Shown here: one piece after another, positions 9,413 through 21,189 of the stretch
Numbering within the stretch: position 1 is the first letter of the stretch
Layout of the letters: the number at the start of each line of letters is the position of its first letter
Assembly (NCBI GenBank): GCA_018907035.1
Contig: JACCIC010000052.1
Span: 186,001 to 250,000 of the forward strand
Source of the DNA: Sycobia sp. Sy_11
Lineage: Eukaryota > Arthropoda > Insecta > Hymenoptera > Epichrysomallidae
Length of the DNA: 64,000 nucleotides
Direction of reading: 5' to 3'
Translations under genes and position numbers: made by a program
The notes under the pieces: generated by a model
Told to the model about the DNA's origin: nothing
Seen by the model: only the letters and a program-made list of their open reading frames with translations
The model's database searches: none

Positions 9413-9814
9413 ATGTCAAACAATCTTTCAGCAATTAATCTATTAATAAATTCAATTAGATATCCATTATTAATGAAAGTTTCTCTTACCATCTGTAAAT
9501 TATTTTACCTAAAATCTTTATCTGATCATTTTATTGCTGTGTGGATGACACCTTTTAATGTCATGGACATTTTTAATTCTGTACATGACAGAATTAAATT
9601 TACAAGGGAGGTTGAGGTTAATAGTCAGTTAAGTTTTCTGGACATTAATGTCATTAGATGTAGTAGTAATAAGGTGAAACTTAATTGGTACAGAAAGCCT
9701 ACTTGGTCAGGTAGGTTTTTAGATTTTAATTCACACCACCAATTCGGAAACAAAATTGGAGCATTAAAGGATGTCATTGACAGAGCAAAATATTTATCAA
9801 AAATATTTATGTGA
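9413..9814 (+). pseudogene. Penelope-like element RT, C-terminal part, inverted fragment
   Basis: The frame is open for 133 codons and includes DRIKFTREVEVNSQLSFLDI followed by WYRKPTWSGRFLDFNSHHQF and then ALKDVIDRA. This is the conserved region following the palm in Penelope-like reverse transcriptases (RIKFT-E-E, LPFLD, WYRKPT-S-R). It lies on the opposite strand to the adjoining GIY-YIG remnant, so the element has been inverted internally. The catalytic YADD region is absent. The N-terminal 50 codons do not match the family. Confidence 0.8.
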
Positions 9815-9852
9815 CAATTTTATTGCTCTGTCAATGACATCCTTTAATGCTC
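9759..9852. repeat. perfect 30-bp inverted repeat in Penelope fragment
   Basis: GAGCATTAAAGGATGTCATT followed by GACAGAGCAA (9759-9788) is repeated exactly in reverse complement at 9823-9852, with 34 bp between the arms. The left arm is Penelope coding sequence (ALKDVIDRA). Confidence 0.95.
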
Positions 9853-10749
9853 TTCTATCGTTTTCTTTCTTCTATTCCTTTAATCTTTCTACTTAGTTAA
9901 TTTATTAATTACAATATTAATTATAGTCATAAATGAACGCGTTTAATTATAATAAATCGTTGATTCCTTTTATTATTAATCAATTATGTCTAATGTGGAT
10001 ATATACTGTTTATGATTTTCTACTATAAAGATTTTATCTTCTATGTTTTTTAATCTAAATTTTATGAATAACTTAATCATATATATAATTGGATGTATTG
10101 TTTAAATTTACATTTTATATTATTACTGTCAACTGCAAATAAAATTATCTACAAGCAAAAAAAATGAAATATTGTTTATGTGGTTACAATTAGATATTTC
10201 CATAGGTGTATAGGAAGCGATTATTTATCTCATGAAATACTCTCGAGCTAGATGACGAAATAAGTTGCATGCAGTTTAAGTTAACTAAAAATTTACATTT
10301 GACTATATTCGAAATGAGTCAAAGTAAAAGTATCTGAACCTTATGATTTTGAGGCTGGAATCAGCTTTAAAATGATACTATCAGCTTTTAAAATTATGTT
10401 TTAAAAATACACGATGTTCGATAATTACATACTCCATTTTATAACTTATGCTTTATTTATTATACTTGCTGTCTGATATGTGTCTATATAGACTAACATA
10501 AGCCATCATATTGTTACCTAAAATTATACAATTATACAATATTTTATAATTTAACTCATTTTACTTGTGCTTTGAATATTGTTGCGTAACGGTTTTAAAT
10601 TTTTTGCATGAATGTTTTCAATTATATCTTCGTTTTCTATTTTCGGATTGAAAATCACGAGAGATATTTTCGTTTTTATTTTATGCCGACCGTTAAATTT
10701 TATACGTATTTTGACGTTTTAAAATGAATTCTCTTATATTCGGCGGTCA
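9853..10749. other. AT-rich stretch, no gene seen
   Basis: No coding similarity, tandem repeat or known terminus was recognised on either strand. Confidence 0.5.
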
Positions 10750-11230
10750 GTTTCTTCAGCGCAGATTATAATGTTTCCATTGCTGTGGAAATGTTTTTGA
10801 TGTCTCAATTTTTACCAGTTCGAATGCTTTGTATACACGTTTTTGTTTTTGCAAATTCGAACGTGATATTCTTTGCGTTTCTTGATTCAGGCTTTCAAGC
10901 ATCATCAACACATGTCCGAAATTGAGATAAGCTGATACATTTAATAGACACTGAAATATGAGAGGTGCCTTATGTAGTCCAAAAGCCATTACATTACACT
11001 CGAAAAGTCCACGTTTCGGTATTGTAAGTGCTGTACGCAATTTGCTCTTTTCAGGCAATTCTATCTACCAGTATCTGTTTCTTAGATGTATTGAAGATGA
11101 GTCTTGCTCCTTATAACTTGTTTAATATTGCTTCTATTTGTGGCAGCGAATATGCATCTCTTGTTGAGGCTTCTTTTTAACGGCGAATATCTATATAGAA
11201 CCTTGGTTTCTCATTTTTTTCTCAGTCATA
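10750..11230 (-). pseudogene. Ty3/gypsy reverse transcriptase remnant
   Basis: Minus-strand translation gives PRFYIDIRR, then TRDAYSLPQIEAILNKL, then TIPKRGLFECNVMAFGLHKA followed by P-IFQ. These are the finger and palm motifs before the catalytic box of Ty3/gypsy RT (RFCIDYR, DAYPLP-I, GLF-F-VMPFGL-NAP-TFQ). Stops and frame changes separate them, and the YVDD box is missing. No LTRs were identified. Confidence 0.75.
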
Positions 11231-11998
11231 ACGACTAGACTGCTCAACAGACTATTTGACGATCTTTTCTTATAAATTAATATCGCGTGAACTTCTTTGT
11301 TTATGATTTTAAATATAGCTAGATTATACGGTCTGCAGCATTGATTTAATGATGTATGATGATTGTGATTTATGATTTAATAATTTTAGCAAATTCTGAT
11401 ACAGAAACGTACAATACCCTCGTTGGTTGCAATGCAAGCAGTATTCTTCGCGTACGTGTACTGTTGTTACTGATGTGACATTATTTTTTCATATGATTTT
11501 ATATATTGTCTATCTAGTTGCCGTGATTAATTTAGTGATAGAAACAATTGTTTCATTAATGACTACAGCTCTTCCGGGGTATTTATACTATTTGTTATGA
11601 TTTGAAACCATAATTGAACATTACCTCTTAGTAATTCCGGAAAACCTTGTAATAATTGATAAAATGGTAATGCCATTTTCGAATGTCATCTGCGATTCTA
11701 CCTGCAAAATTAATATAAAAAGTTGTAGCAAGAAAGGGAATAGAACAGAAGAACTATTGTGCAGTGACAATGTGATTTGAAAAATTTCCAATTGAAATCG
11801 AACTTTGACTTTAGTCCTATCTTCTAGTTCGTCTTCGTTATCGCAGCCGATAGACTTATCGATAAATTTCTTATTATTTTTGCAAGCCTACGCAATAAAA
11901 TGCTGACGAGTTCTGTAACCGATCCTTCGATGCATAAGTTAATTTTTTGTAACACCTCTATAAGCTTATGACGCAGTTGATATGTACAAGAAACCCGC
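11231..11998. other. AT-rich flank of BEL element, no gene seen
   Basis: No coding similarity was recognised. The last bases (CCGC at 11995-11998) match the bases after the 3' LTR and are the likely target-site duplication. Confidence 0.5.
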
Positions 11999-12947
11999 TG
12001 TTCGCTTACTATTTGCTCACAATAAGAAAGAAAAAAAAAGGAAAAAAAAATATAAAACATTTTATTATGAAATTTTATTGTGTGCAAATTTAAAATCGTA
12101 CAGACCAGCTAGTAAGGAGCGGCAGCTGCGTCCCTGGAAAACATATGGGAAACACAATGTTTATAGTACGCCATGTCGGAGCTGCAGCTGGCATTTATAA
12201 TATGTCGTTAGAAGATAATTTTGAAATAGGCGAGGGTGTAAAGTTTTCACATTAACGAGAAGAAGGCCCAAATGGTATGGTTATGGTCGAGGCCGGTCTC
12301 CGTTCAGGTAGATGATTGGAGAACCGGCGCGTGGGCGGCCCTCGTTTGTAGAGTTCGACCTGAGTGACCCTCCGGGAGAGGGGGGACAGATTGAGACCGT
12401 CTCGGAGAGAATTAGCGCTTGCAACTAGAAACAGATGCAGTCTCGATAAAACGCTTGAAGGATGCTCATCTGTTCTCGTCGAGGTGTAAAGTCCTTTCGC
12501 ATTTGAGTGTTCTCGCGTTGAGTGCAAAACGTTCTATTTGTGTGGCTGTTGTATTTCGGTCGCGTCCTTTGGAATTATTGCGCGAATTGTGTTATGTTGC
12601 GAAAGCATAATCGCTGTGTTTGGTGTGGGCGTGTGTAAGCGTGTACGTGCTTAATCGGCGCGGGTGACAGCGGACCAGACACGTAAGAGCGCTGTCTGTG
12701 TTGAGCACGTACGAGCTCTGAGTGGGCACCCAGGCGACAATCCACCTCCTCGAGAGCTGTCCTGACGCGCACGGGGCGAGGGCTGCTCCCGTGTCCAAGA
12801 CGTTGGAGCACCGTGCTGCGTGAATCGGGTGCCCGCTTCCCGTACAAGTCTTGCTGCGAATATAGCGGCAAAGTTTGGTCACCGTCGACACAGAGGTCGA
12901 CCTTACTATATGTGTGTGTGCGTGACAATAGTGTAAGTACTATTACT

Positions 12948-13010
<63 letters not shown>

Positions 13011-13329
13011 CGTTCGTGAAATATTATAAACATCATATTAATAATCGCATGTGTGCGTATGTGTTCTTTTCTTGTATTTATATTCTCTCATCTTGTACAT
13101 TTTTGTTCAGTAGCTCTCTGTCAGCATTGTTAAGTAAAATTTATAGTTTAACTGAAAATAAATTTAATCGCTTGATTTGGCTTTTCCCCTTAATTCGAAG
13201 GGGTTTTTACGCCAAATCAAGTAGCTATTAAGATAACGCGAACGTATGCTTTATTTATTTTCGATCCTGTCCACTCATTCCCATCGACTGAAACCTGACT
13301 TTCTCTATATACATGTGATAAAAAAAACA
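11999..13329 (+). repeat. 5' LTR of BEL/Pao element
   Basis: It starts TGTTCGCTTACTATTTGCTC and ends in ATACATGTGATAAAAAAAACA, so it has TG..CA ends. It is 1,331 bp, longer than the 3' LTR. The difference comes from a longer (GT)n run and about 40 extra bases near 12761-12800, lying between two copies of GTCC in a GC-rich patch. Confidence 0.95.
12950..13005 (+). repeat. (GT)n microsatellite inside 5' LTR
   Basis: An uninterrupted GT run lies in the LTR and is much shorter in the 3' copy (about 20098-20118). Confidence 0.98.
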
Positions 13330-13330
13330 T

Positions 13331-13348
13331 TGGTGCCCCGGATGAGGA
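13331..13348 (+). promoter_or_regulatory. primer-binding site of BEL/Pao element
   Basis: TGGTGCCCCGGATGAGGA begins one base after the LTR end. TGG is the complement of a tRNA 3' CCA. I cannot name the tRNA. Confidence 0.75.
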
Positions 13349-13699
13349 ATGAGTGAGCAGACCTGTCAAAAATTAGCTTGAAATTAGATTCTTATTGTCT
13401 TGAATTTAGATTCTTATTGTTTAGCAATACGTAAATAGTTAGAATTGCCGTTCTAAAACGATATATTTATTTAATATAAAAGGTTACAAGCCTATTGAAT
13501 AAAACATAGAGATCGACTGTTACAAAATTTACTAGTTGTATATATATATAATATTGTATTTATTATTAAGTCAGTACGCGTTTATACACATATTAATTAT
13601 TTACTATTGCGCTTGCTATATGTTTGAAAGATCTGTCGATAAGTTGCTGTGAGAGAATCCGTGTAGATTATTTTTAAGTTACTTGATTTATTAACGGCG

Positions 13700-14822
13700 A
13701 TGGCGCCTACGCATTTAAAAAGGCTTGTAGCTTTACAAAATGGACGTAAAGCTGAAATTGAATGTATGCATGTGGAGCTGAATCAGGTTAGTAGTAGACC
13801 GTTAAGTAAAAATAATCTTTCTACGCGAATGGAAGCACTAAAGGAGATTTGGTCAGAAGTACGTCAAACAAACGCGGAAATTATTACCCGGGATGATATC
13901 GAAAAGGAACCGTATGTAGTCGACAATATGTTCAATCGCATCCGTTCTGTATATCAGAGCTTGCTCGACGTACTTACAGATAAGATAGATCAGCTCGCGA
14001 TAATTGATTCCCGTATTGCTGCTCCGTCAGATACTACAAATGCGTCTGCAGCGGGACTGGTCAAGCCTAACCTTCCGAAGCTCGATCTGCCGAAGTTCTC
14101 CAGGAAGTATGAGGACTGGGAGAGCTTCTCCGATCTTTTTAATACCTTAGTCCATTCTAAAATCGCAAGTGATACAACTAAGTTTACTTATCTGAAACTG
14201 TGCTTGACCGGCCCCGCTGCTGATCTAGTGAAAGATGTCGCAACAACTGACGCCAATTATGCAGCAACCTGGCAGGCATTATCAGCGCGATTCTACAACC
14301 CGAGATTAATTGTGAATAAGCATGTCCATGTGCTTACAAATTTGCCGCACTTGAAAACAGAATCTGCCGCCGATCTACGTTTTCTTGCTGATGAAGCAGA
14401 ACGCATTGTTCGTGCTTTGTCAAATTTGAAAATGCCCGTCGACCATTGGGACATTTGGTTGATATATATTCTGGCTTCCCGTTTAGATTCGGTATCCAGA
14501 GAGAAATGGGAGTCGAAACTGAGCTCGCGAGACGAATCTGTTATAACGGATAGTAGGCGCGATTCTCCGACAACATCGGCACAGTCGAGTGTAGTAAACT
14601 GCTTCCCAACATTTTCGGAGTTCGTGAAGTTTCTCGGAAAGCGATCCCAAACGTTAAGCATGATGGCCGCCAAGGACTTGGATGATAAAATACCGTCCCT
14701 TAAGAACAAATCGACGCGCAACTTCCGTAATGTTCACCACTCTCGGCAGAGTTTGAAGTCTGCTATCAAATGTGCGTTATGCGCTGACATGCATCCATTG
14801 TTCAAGTGCAGTCAGTTAAAGG
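13700..14822 (+). pseudogene. BEL/Pao gag (DUF1759 type)
   Basis: From ATG 13700 the frame is open through the capsid-like region. Residues of about 1-110 are helical. LPKLDLPKFSRKYEDWESF (from about residue 123) and the following 150 residues match the DUF1759 gag domain of BEL/Pao elements. The first zinc-binding motif (CALCADMHPLFKC) is in frame, after which the correct frame moves by one base at about 14815-14825. The original frame continues out of register to a stop at 14923. In intact relatives gag and pol are one frame, so I read this as damage. Confidence 0.9.
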
Positions 14823-15499
14823 CAAAAACATATGTTTTAACTGTTTCGGCCGGCATCGATTTCCGGAGTGCAAATCCCAAGTGCGCTGTAGTACGTGCCG
14901 CGAAAAACATCATTCATTGCTGAATTTCGATGTAAAACGGCAGCACGACGTGAGAGAAACAAAATCAACTATAGATTCAAATAGAATTTCAGACGCAAAC
15001 ACAAAGGCTCTGATAGTTTCATCACATACGGCCAATATTTCAAAAAATAAATATGCTGTAATCCTAGCTATAGCACAAGTAATCGTCCAAGGATCGAATG
15101 GTACTAGGGCACGGGCGCGAGCATTACTTGATCAAGGTTCCGAGGCTACATTTATATCGGAATCTTTGCTCAGCTACTCGGATTACCTAAACAAATATTG
15201 CGTTATCGGGTGTCGGGGCTAGTAATGCGGGAAAAGTAAAATTTACCACCTCTTTCATAGTGCGATCGACACTAGATTCTGAGTTTGAATTAGGTGCACG
15301 GGCTCTAATTCTACCGCGACTCACGTCGTTTCTGCCGTCATGTAGCATTCTTGAAATAGATTTGAAGCAATTTGTGAGATTTAAACTTGCTGACCCTCAT
15401 TTCTACATTCGGGATAGTATAGATCTTATTCTAGGGGTGAAGTTTATGCTCAATTACTACGGTCGGAGTTTCGGACTTCAATCACTTCAGGTCTTGTAG
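14815..15499 (+). pseudogene. BEL/Pao zinc knuckle and protease region
   Basis: In the next frame comes CFNCFGRHRFPECKSQ followed by CSTCREKHHSLL, the paired zinc motif before BEL protease. Then ALLDQGSEATFIS carries the aspartic protease active site (D-Q-GS in place of D-S/T-G). The frame shifts twice at about 15183-15205, after which SGVGASNAGK and ILGVKFMLNYYG continue the DUF1758-like peptidase in frame 2. Another shift at about 15465 leads into reverse transcriptase. At least three indels make this non-functional. Confidence 0.85.
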
Positions 15500-17040
15500 C
15501 ACAAGATACCGCGCTAGGATGGGTTATATCCGGGCCTGTTAGAACGAACGCGTCACGGCGGGCGGATACCGTACATAACTTCACCGTGCAGACTTTCCAC
15601 ACGATATCTAATGATGAGCTGAACGATTCGTTACAACGATTCTGGGATATTCACGAGCTACCGGATAGAGCATCTAAATTGAAACCAGAAGACGAGATTT
15701 GTGAAAATCAGTTCCGCGAGACTCATGTGCGAAATGCATGCGGACGCTTTACCGTGCGTCTTCCATTTAAAACAAAACCTCCCGCCACCGCAGCAGAAAT
15801 GCGACGAATGGCCTTAGGCTCGCTCTCTAATGTACATCGGCGCTTTTCACGCGATGCGGAGATTGCACATGCGTATCGTGAGTTCATGGCTGTCTACGAA
15901 AATCTTGGCCATATGGAACGTGTTCCGATCTCAGAACTTAATAATCCGCATGCATGGTATTATCATCATGCAGTGTTTACCGTCGCGCAAGGCACATTAA
16001 AAAGGATTCGCGTGATATTTGATGCTTCGAGAAAAACGCACGATAATCACTGCCTCAATGATTTTCTCGCATCAGGACCAGCGCTTTAACGTGATTTAGT
16101 TCTCATTCTCGTTAACTGGCGAAGATATAAATATGTTTTCACCTCAGACAAAGTGAAAGTGTTTCGGCAAATCCGTGTATCGCGAGAGGATCAGGATTAT
16201 CAGAGAATCTTTTGGTCACCTAGTCAAAATCAGCCGCCTATTGAATACCGTTTGTCTACTGTTACATATGGCACCGCGTGCGCGTCGTATCTTGCAATTC
16301 GAACGCTTTTACAGCTCGCTGACGACGAGATTTCGCGATTTCCCCGTGGAGCTAATTGTTTAAAAAATAATATGTACGTGGATGATATTTTTGCAGGCGC
16401 GCATAATTTGGTAGAAGCTGTCGCGAAACGCGTTGAATTAACGGAGATCTTAAAAACGGCCGGGATTGAACTAGATAAGTGGTCCGCGGATCATGTTGAC
16501 CTTTTGCCCGGGCACTTAAAGCAAATTAGTACCGACAAAAAAATAGACAAAGACACGTCGATAAAAACGTTAGGCATTTTATGGAACCCCGAGCGCGACA
16601 CGTTTACTTTCAGTTCTACAAATCGAGATACAATGAATAGAGTTATAACCAAACGTGTCGTACTATCTAATATAGCACGGTTGTTTGATCCGCTTGGTTG
16701 GCTGTCGCATGTTACCGTGACCGCTAAAATATTGATGCAGGATCTGTGGATATTAAAATGCGATTGGAATACCCCGTTACCGGCAGATTTTCGTGATCGG
16801 TGGCTAGAATATTGTGAATCTCTTAACTCTTTATCTAACCTTTCAATCGATCGTTGGCTGGGTGGTGCTATACAGCACACTGTTGAAATTCAGGGTTTTT
16901 CAGACGCATCATCCCGTGCTTACGCTGCTACTGTCTATACTAGAATAAATGATCGTAACGGACATTGTCGCGTCTCGCTTCTAGCCGCCAAAACAAAAGC
17001 CGCCCCAGTCAAGACGGTCAGTATTCCTAACCTTGAACTT
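15466..17040 (+). pseudogene. BEL/Pao reverse transcriptase
   Basis: The frame reads TALGWVISGP, FWDIHELPDR and GRFTVRLPFK, then the Peptidase_A17-type region typical of BEL pol. After an in-frame TAA at 16087-16089, VFRQIRVSREDQDYQRIFW and then NMYVDDIFAGA follow. The catalytic YVDD box is at 16375-16386. The connection domain continues to SIPNLELC, where TGA at 17044-17046 replaces a sense codon. The palm is otherwise well preserved, so decay is moderate. The enzyme would copy the element's RNA in cytoplasmic particles. Confidence 0.92.
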
Positions 17041-17043
17041 TGC

Positions 17044-17382
17044 TGAGCAGTTCTTTTAGTTAAATTAATTCGTCACGTACAGCAATTAGATTTTTTAAGG
17101 CAATGCCCGGTATACGCGTGGTCGGACAGTCAAATCGTCTTAAATTGGCTACGTAAACATCCGCGGTTCTGGAAAACTTTCGTCGCGAACCGCGTTTCAT
17201 TTAGACAGACCGAGCTTCCCTCCGCCACGTGGTCTCATATCTCTATTGAGGAAAATCCCGCCGATTTAGCGACACGCGGTGCAAGACCAGCGGAGTTATT
17301 ACGTAACTCTCAATGGTTGCACGGCCCTATATGGATTACGGCTACTTCTGAAAACTGGCCTCGGACGTCGGAGGTTTCGTAA
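17044..17382 (+). pseudogene. BEL/Pao RNase H region
   Basis: Downstream of the TGA, the same frame continues VLLVKLIRHVQQLDFL and then YAWSDSQIVLNWLRKHPRFW, an RNase H-like segment with D in WSDSQ. It runs on through ENPADLATRGARP, which is highly conserved in BEL/Pao pol. A TAA at 17380-17382 ends it before integrase. Confidence 0.85.
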
Positions 17383-18915
17383 ATTCTGCACGTGCGAGAA
17401 ACATCAATGGATCCAGAGATTCTTTCACGATTCTCTTCTTTAATACGTTTGATACGCGTTGTGACGTACTGTTTGCGACCACTAAGTAACTTGCGAAGAC
17501 GCAAGCAGAATCTCGGTGTTTTTCCAAGATTCCTGACCACCGGGGAGCTTCGAAATGCTCGAACTGTAGTAATCAAGCTCGCTCAATTGGCGGCCTTTTC
17601 CAGAGAGATAAAGATTCTCACATCGAACAGATCTTTACCAAAACGAAACTCATTACTTAAACTGAATCCCGTAGTAGACAAAGAAGGCGTACTACGCGTT
17701 GGTGGGAGGCTCGCTCATTCTCGATTATCACACAAAACAAAAAATCCTCCTATTTTGCCGCATGCATCAAATCTAAACCGATTGATTGTTAAAGAGGCAC
17801 ACGCCGTGTGCCTTCACGGAGGAGTTACTCTCACAGCAAGTTATGCACTGCAAAGTGCATGGATCATTGGTCGCAAACGACTAGTGAAATCTTTAATATA
17901 TAAGAGCGTAGTATGTCAGCGAGTTCAACCTCATACCGCTAATCAATTGATGGGTAATCTTCCCGCTGCGCGTGTAACACCAGCTCGGCCGTTCTCCACA
18001 GCCGGTCTCGACTATGCAGGTCCGATACAGGTGCGCGCCACGAAGGGGCGCGGCTTTAAATTTTATAAGGGCTGCGTAGCGTTGTTTATATGTTTTGTGA
18101 CTCGGGCCGTTCATCTTGAATTAGTAAGTGACTATACATCGGCGTCATTTATTGCGGCCTTTCGAAGATTTGCAGGTAGACGTGGAGTCTATCGCAATCT
18201 CTATAGTGATAACGCGACTACCTTTCATGGAACAGATCGAGAATTACGCGACATGTTTAATTCAGCCTCAATATTTTATAATTCCACAGCATCTCTCCTC
18301 GCGAATGATGGTACTGATTGAAAATTTCTCCCGTCAACTACTCCCCATTTTGGTGGGCTGTGGGAAGCTGGAGTGAGATCCATGAAGCATCATTTAAAAA
18401 GAATAATTGGCGAGCACACGCTGACCTTTGAGGAACTGTCGACGGTGCTAGTTGAAATTGAAGCCTGCTTCAATTCTCGGCCGCTGTATCCAATGAGTTC
18501 TGATATAGACGATTTGCACGCTTTAACGCCAGGACACTTTCTCATACGTGAGACGCCAGGTATAGTCCCAAATGAGGAACCACCGAGTGGCCCTGAACAC
18601 TTACTTAAGCGTTTCAACTTACTACAAAGGCTTCGCAACAATTTTTGGAAAAGATGGAGCAAAGAGTACCTTCAGCATCTACAAGAAAGGAGCAAATGGA
18701 AGGAAACAGTTGAAAACTTCGCCGTCGGACAACTAGTTCTCGTAATGGATGATCGCTATCCACCATCAAAGTGGCCGCTAGGACGTGTCGTCGAAGTTCA
18801 CTCAAGTCCCGACGGTTTGGTACGAGTGGCAACGGTCAATACGGCAATCGGTACCTTCCGTAGACACATCGCGCGACTTAGTCCCTTAGCGACAAATGAT
18901 GAAGATCGAAGTTGA
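17383..18915 (+). pseudogene. BEL/Pao integrase and C-terminal domain
   Basis: An HH-CC zinc region is visible (HAVCLHGG, then SVVCQR, where the first cysteine appears to be replaced by serine). The DDE core follows: D in GLDYAGP (18010-18012), D in YSDNATTF (18208-18210) and E in GLWEAGV (18364-18366). A TGA at 18319-18321 sits where relatives have tryptophan. The DUF5641 tail runs to 18915, ending with RRHIARLSPL. The catalytic triad is intact but the frame is not. Confidence 0.92.
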
Positions 18916-19204
18916 GAGCGCTAGGCTAGACTCGATTTGTATTGAGAAAATTGTATGAGAGTGCGTTATTTAACTTTATTATTCTTAATATAAACTAGTT
19001 TATGTATGAATTATACGAAGATGTTATATGTAAATTTGCAGATGTGTATGAAAGGTTAAATAGGTATATATGAGCTTGAATTGTGTAAATAGAAAAGCAT
19101 GCATATAGATATGGACAATGCAACTGAATGTATATTGTTGATTTCCTTATTGTAAAAAAAAATACTATACATATTCGTCCTACGAGGGACGAAGGCGGCC
19201 GGTA
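18916..19204 (+). other. BEL/Pao 3' untranslated region
   Basis: AT-rich sequence with no frame. A short purine-rich run (GAGGGACGAAGG, about 19181-19192) just before the 3' LTR may be a polypurine tract, although GGCCGGTA separates it from the LTR start. Confidence 0.5.
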
Positions 19205-20443
19205 TGTTCGCTTACTATTTGCTGATAATAAGAACGAAAAAAAAGGGAAAAAAAATATAAAACATTTTATTATGAAATTTTATTGTGTGCAAATTTGAAA
19301 TCGTATAGAGCAGCTAGTACGGAGCGGCAGCTGCGTCCCTGGAAAACATATGGGAAACACGACGTTTATAGTACGCCATGTCGGAGCTGCAGCTGGCATT
19401 TATAATATGTCGTTAGAAGATAATTTGGAAATAGGCGAGGGTGTAAAGTTTTCACCTTAACGAGAAGAAGGCCCAAATGGTATGGTTATGGTCGAGGCCG
19501 GTCTGCGTTCAGGTAGATGATTGGAGAACCGGCGCGTGGGCGGCCCTCGTTTGTAGAGTTCGACCTGAGTGACCCTCCGGGAGAGGGGGGACAGATTGAG
19601 ACCGTCTCGGAGAGAATTAACGCTTGCAACTAGAAACAAATGCAGTCTCGATAAAACGCTTGAAGGATGCTCATCTGTTCTCGTCGAGGTGTAAAGTCCT
19701 TTCGCATTCGAGTGTTCTCGCGTTGAGTGCAAAACGCTCTATTTGTGTGGCTGTTGTATTTCGGTCGCGTCGTTTGGAATTATTGCGCGAATTGTGTTGT
19801 GTTGCAAAAGCATAATCGCTGTGTTTGGTGTTGGCGTGTGTAAGCGTGTACGTGCTTAATCGGCGCGGGTGACAGCGGACCAGACATGTAAGAGCGCTGT
19901 CTGTGTTGAGCACGTACGAGCTCTGAGTGGGCACCCAGGCGACAATCCTCCTCCTCGAGAGCTGTCCAAGACGTTGGAGCACCGTGCTTAGTTATTAGTC
20001 TTACTGCGAATATAGCGGCAAAGTTTGGTCACCGTCGACACAGAGGGACCTTACTATATGTGTGTGTGCGTGACAATAGTGTAAGTACTAGTACTAAGTG
20101 TGTGTGTGTGTGTGTGTGCGTGCGCGTTCGTAAAATATTATAAACATCATATTAATAATCGCATGTGTGCGTATGTGTTCTTTTCTTGTATTTATATTCT
20201 CTCATCTTGTACATTTTTGTTCAGTAGCTGTCTATCAGTATTGTTAAGTAAAATTTATAGTTTAACTGAAAATAAATGTAATCGCTTGATTTGGCTTTTC
20301 CCCTTAATTCGAAGGGGTTTTTACGCCAAATCAAGTAGCTATTAAGATACCGCGAACGTATGCTCTATTTATTTTCTATCCTGTCCACTCATTCCCATCG
20401 ACTGAAACCTGACTTTCTCTATATACATGTGATAAAAAAAACA
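19205..20443 (+). repeat. 3' LTR of BEL/Pao element
   Basis: It begins TGTTCGCTTACTATTTGCTG and is colinear with the 5' LTR at 1,239 bp. A number of substitutions and the missing 40-bp segment show that the two LTRs have diverged since insertion. Confidence 0.95.
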
Positions 20444-20448
20444 TCCGC

Positions 20449-21002
20449 ATTTCAATGGATCGTTTTCAATCATATAGAAGAAATACCCAGCAATTAATGA
20501 AGCAAAAATATAAAAAAGGAATAAGAAAATCCCGAAGCAAAAGAAACGGCCAAGACACGTAAACCAAATTGTTTGTTCGGCTGCAATGTAACGCGGATGC
20601 CTGTTTCGACAGAGCGACGGGATCTGGTTCAGCTTGCCTCAGCTCTTTGGATGGACAGCTTATAGCCAAAAAAACTCTGTGCATCTACGCAAAAGTGGCT
20701 ACCTTTTTTATTGAAAATAATTTTACTTTCATAAATAAATTAAGTTAACGGTTTTAGCAATCAGTTTCACCAGCGATCAATAGATGGCGTCTTATATCAC
20801 GTCAAATATTAAATAAAAGTAGTCAGCTTAAAGTATCAATACTAGGATAGCTAATTTGCATGATAATATCCAACTTTGGCATTATTATCCTAAAGAATTA
20901 TTATCCTATCATTTAGTCTGTATTATTTTTTTTTGTTCCTCGGGTTCATCTGACACTATCCAGACTTTGTTGATATCTTTTAATTTTTGTACTTTACTTT
21001 TA
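20449..21002. other. spacer, no gene seen
   Basis: Nothing recognisable on either strand. A short minus-strand frame (20684-20466) has no family resemblance. Confidence 0.45.
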
Positions 21003-21140
21003 TACTTTACCAACCCCAAAACTATGTATATTATATTATATTATTTATATATTATATATAAATAATTGGTTACTTTATCAACCCCGAAACTATGTATATT
21101 ATATTATATTATTTATATATTATATATATATATATATAGA
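21003..21140 (+). repeat. 68-bp tandem duplication
   Basis: TACTTTAYCAACCCCRAAAC followed by TATGTATATT and AT-rich sequence occurs at 21003 and again at 21071, with only a few differences. The second copy runs into an (AT)n tract. Confidence 0.9.
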
Positions 21141-21189
21141 TATATATATTTCTTAAATAGGGCCTGTACGTACGGGTGGTTGAGTGAAT

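Larger units (their letters stand above)
11999..20443 (+). mobile_element. full-length BEL/Pao LTR retrotransposon, inactive
   Basis: The element has two long terminal repeats, a primer-binding site after the 5' LTR, and gag, protease, reverse transcriptase, RNase H and integrase in BEL/Pao order. CCGC precedes the element (11995-11998) and follows it (20445-20448), giving a 4-bp target-site duplication or 5 bp with one mismatch. Coding is broken at about 14820, 15185-15205 and 15465 (frame changes) and by in-frame stops at 16087, 17044, 17380 and 18319. No envelope-like frame lies between integrase and the 3' LTR. Confidence 0.95.

Noticed and set aside
12575..13231. Frames with long His-Thr or Cys-Val runs
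   Set aside because: They are translations of the (GT)n microsatellite inside the BEL 5' LTR.
14810..15210. Programmed frameshifting in BEL gag-pol
   Set aside because: Several independent indels and stops occur nearby and the family normally uses a single frame, so decay explains it better.
18916..19204. Possible envelope gene after integrase
   Set aside because: The interval is under 300 bp, AT-rich and without an open frame.
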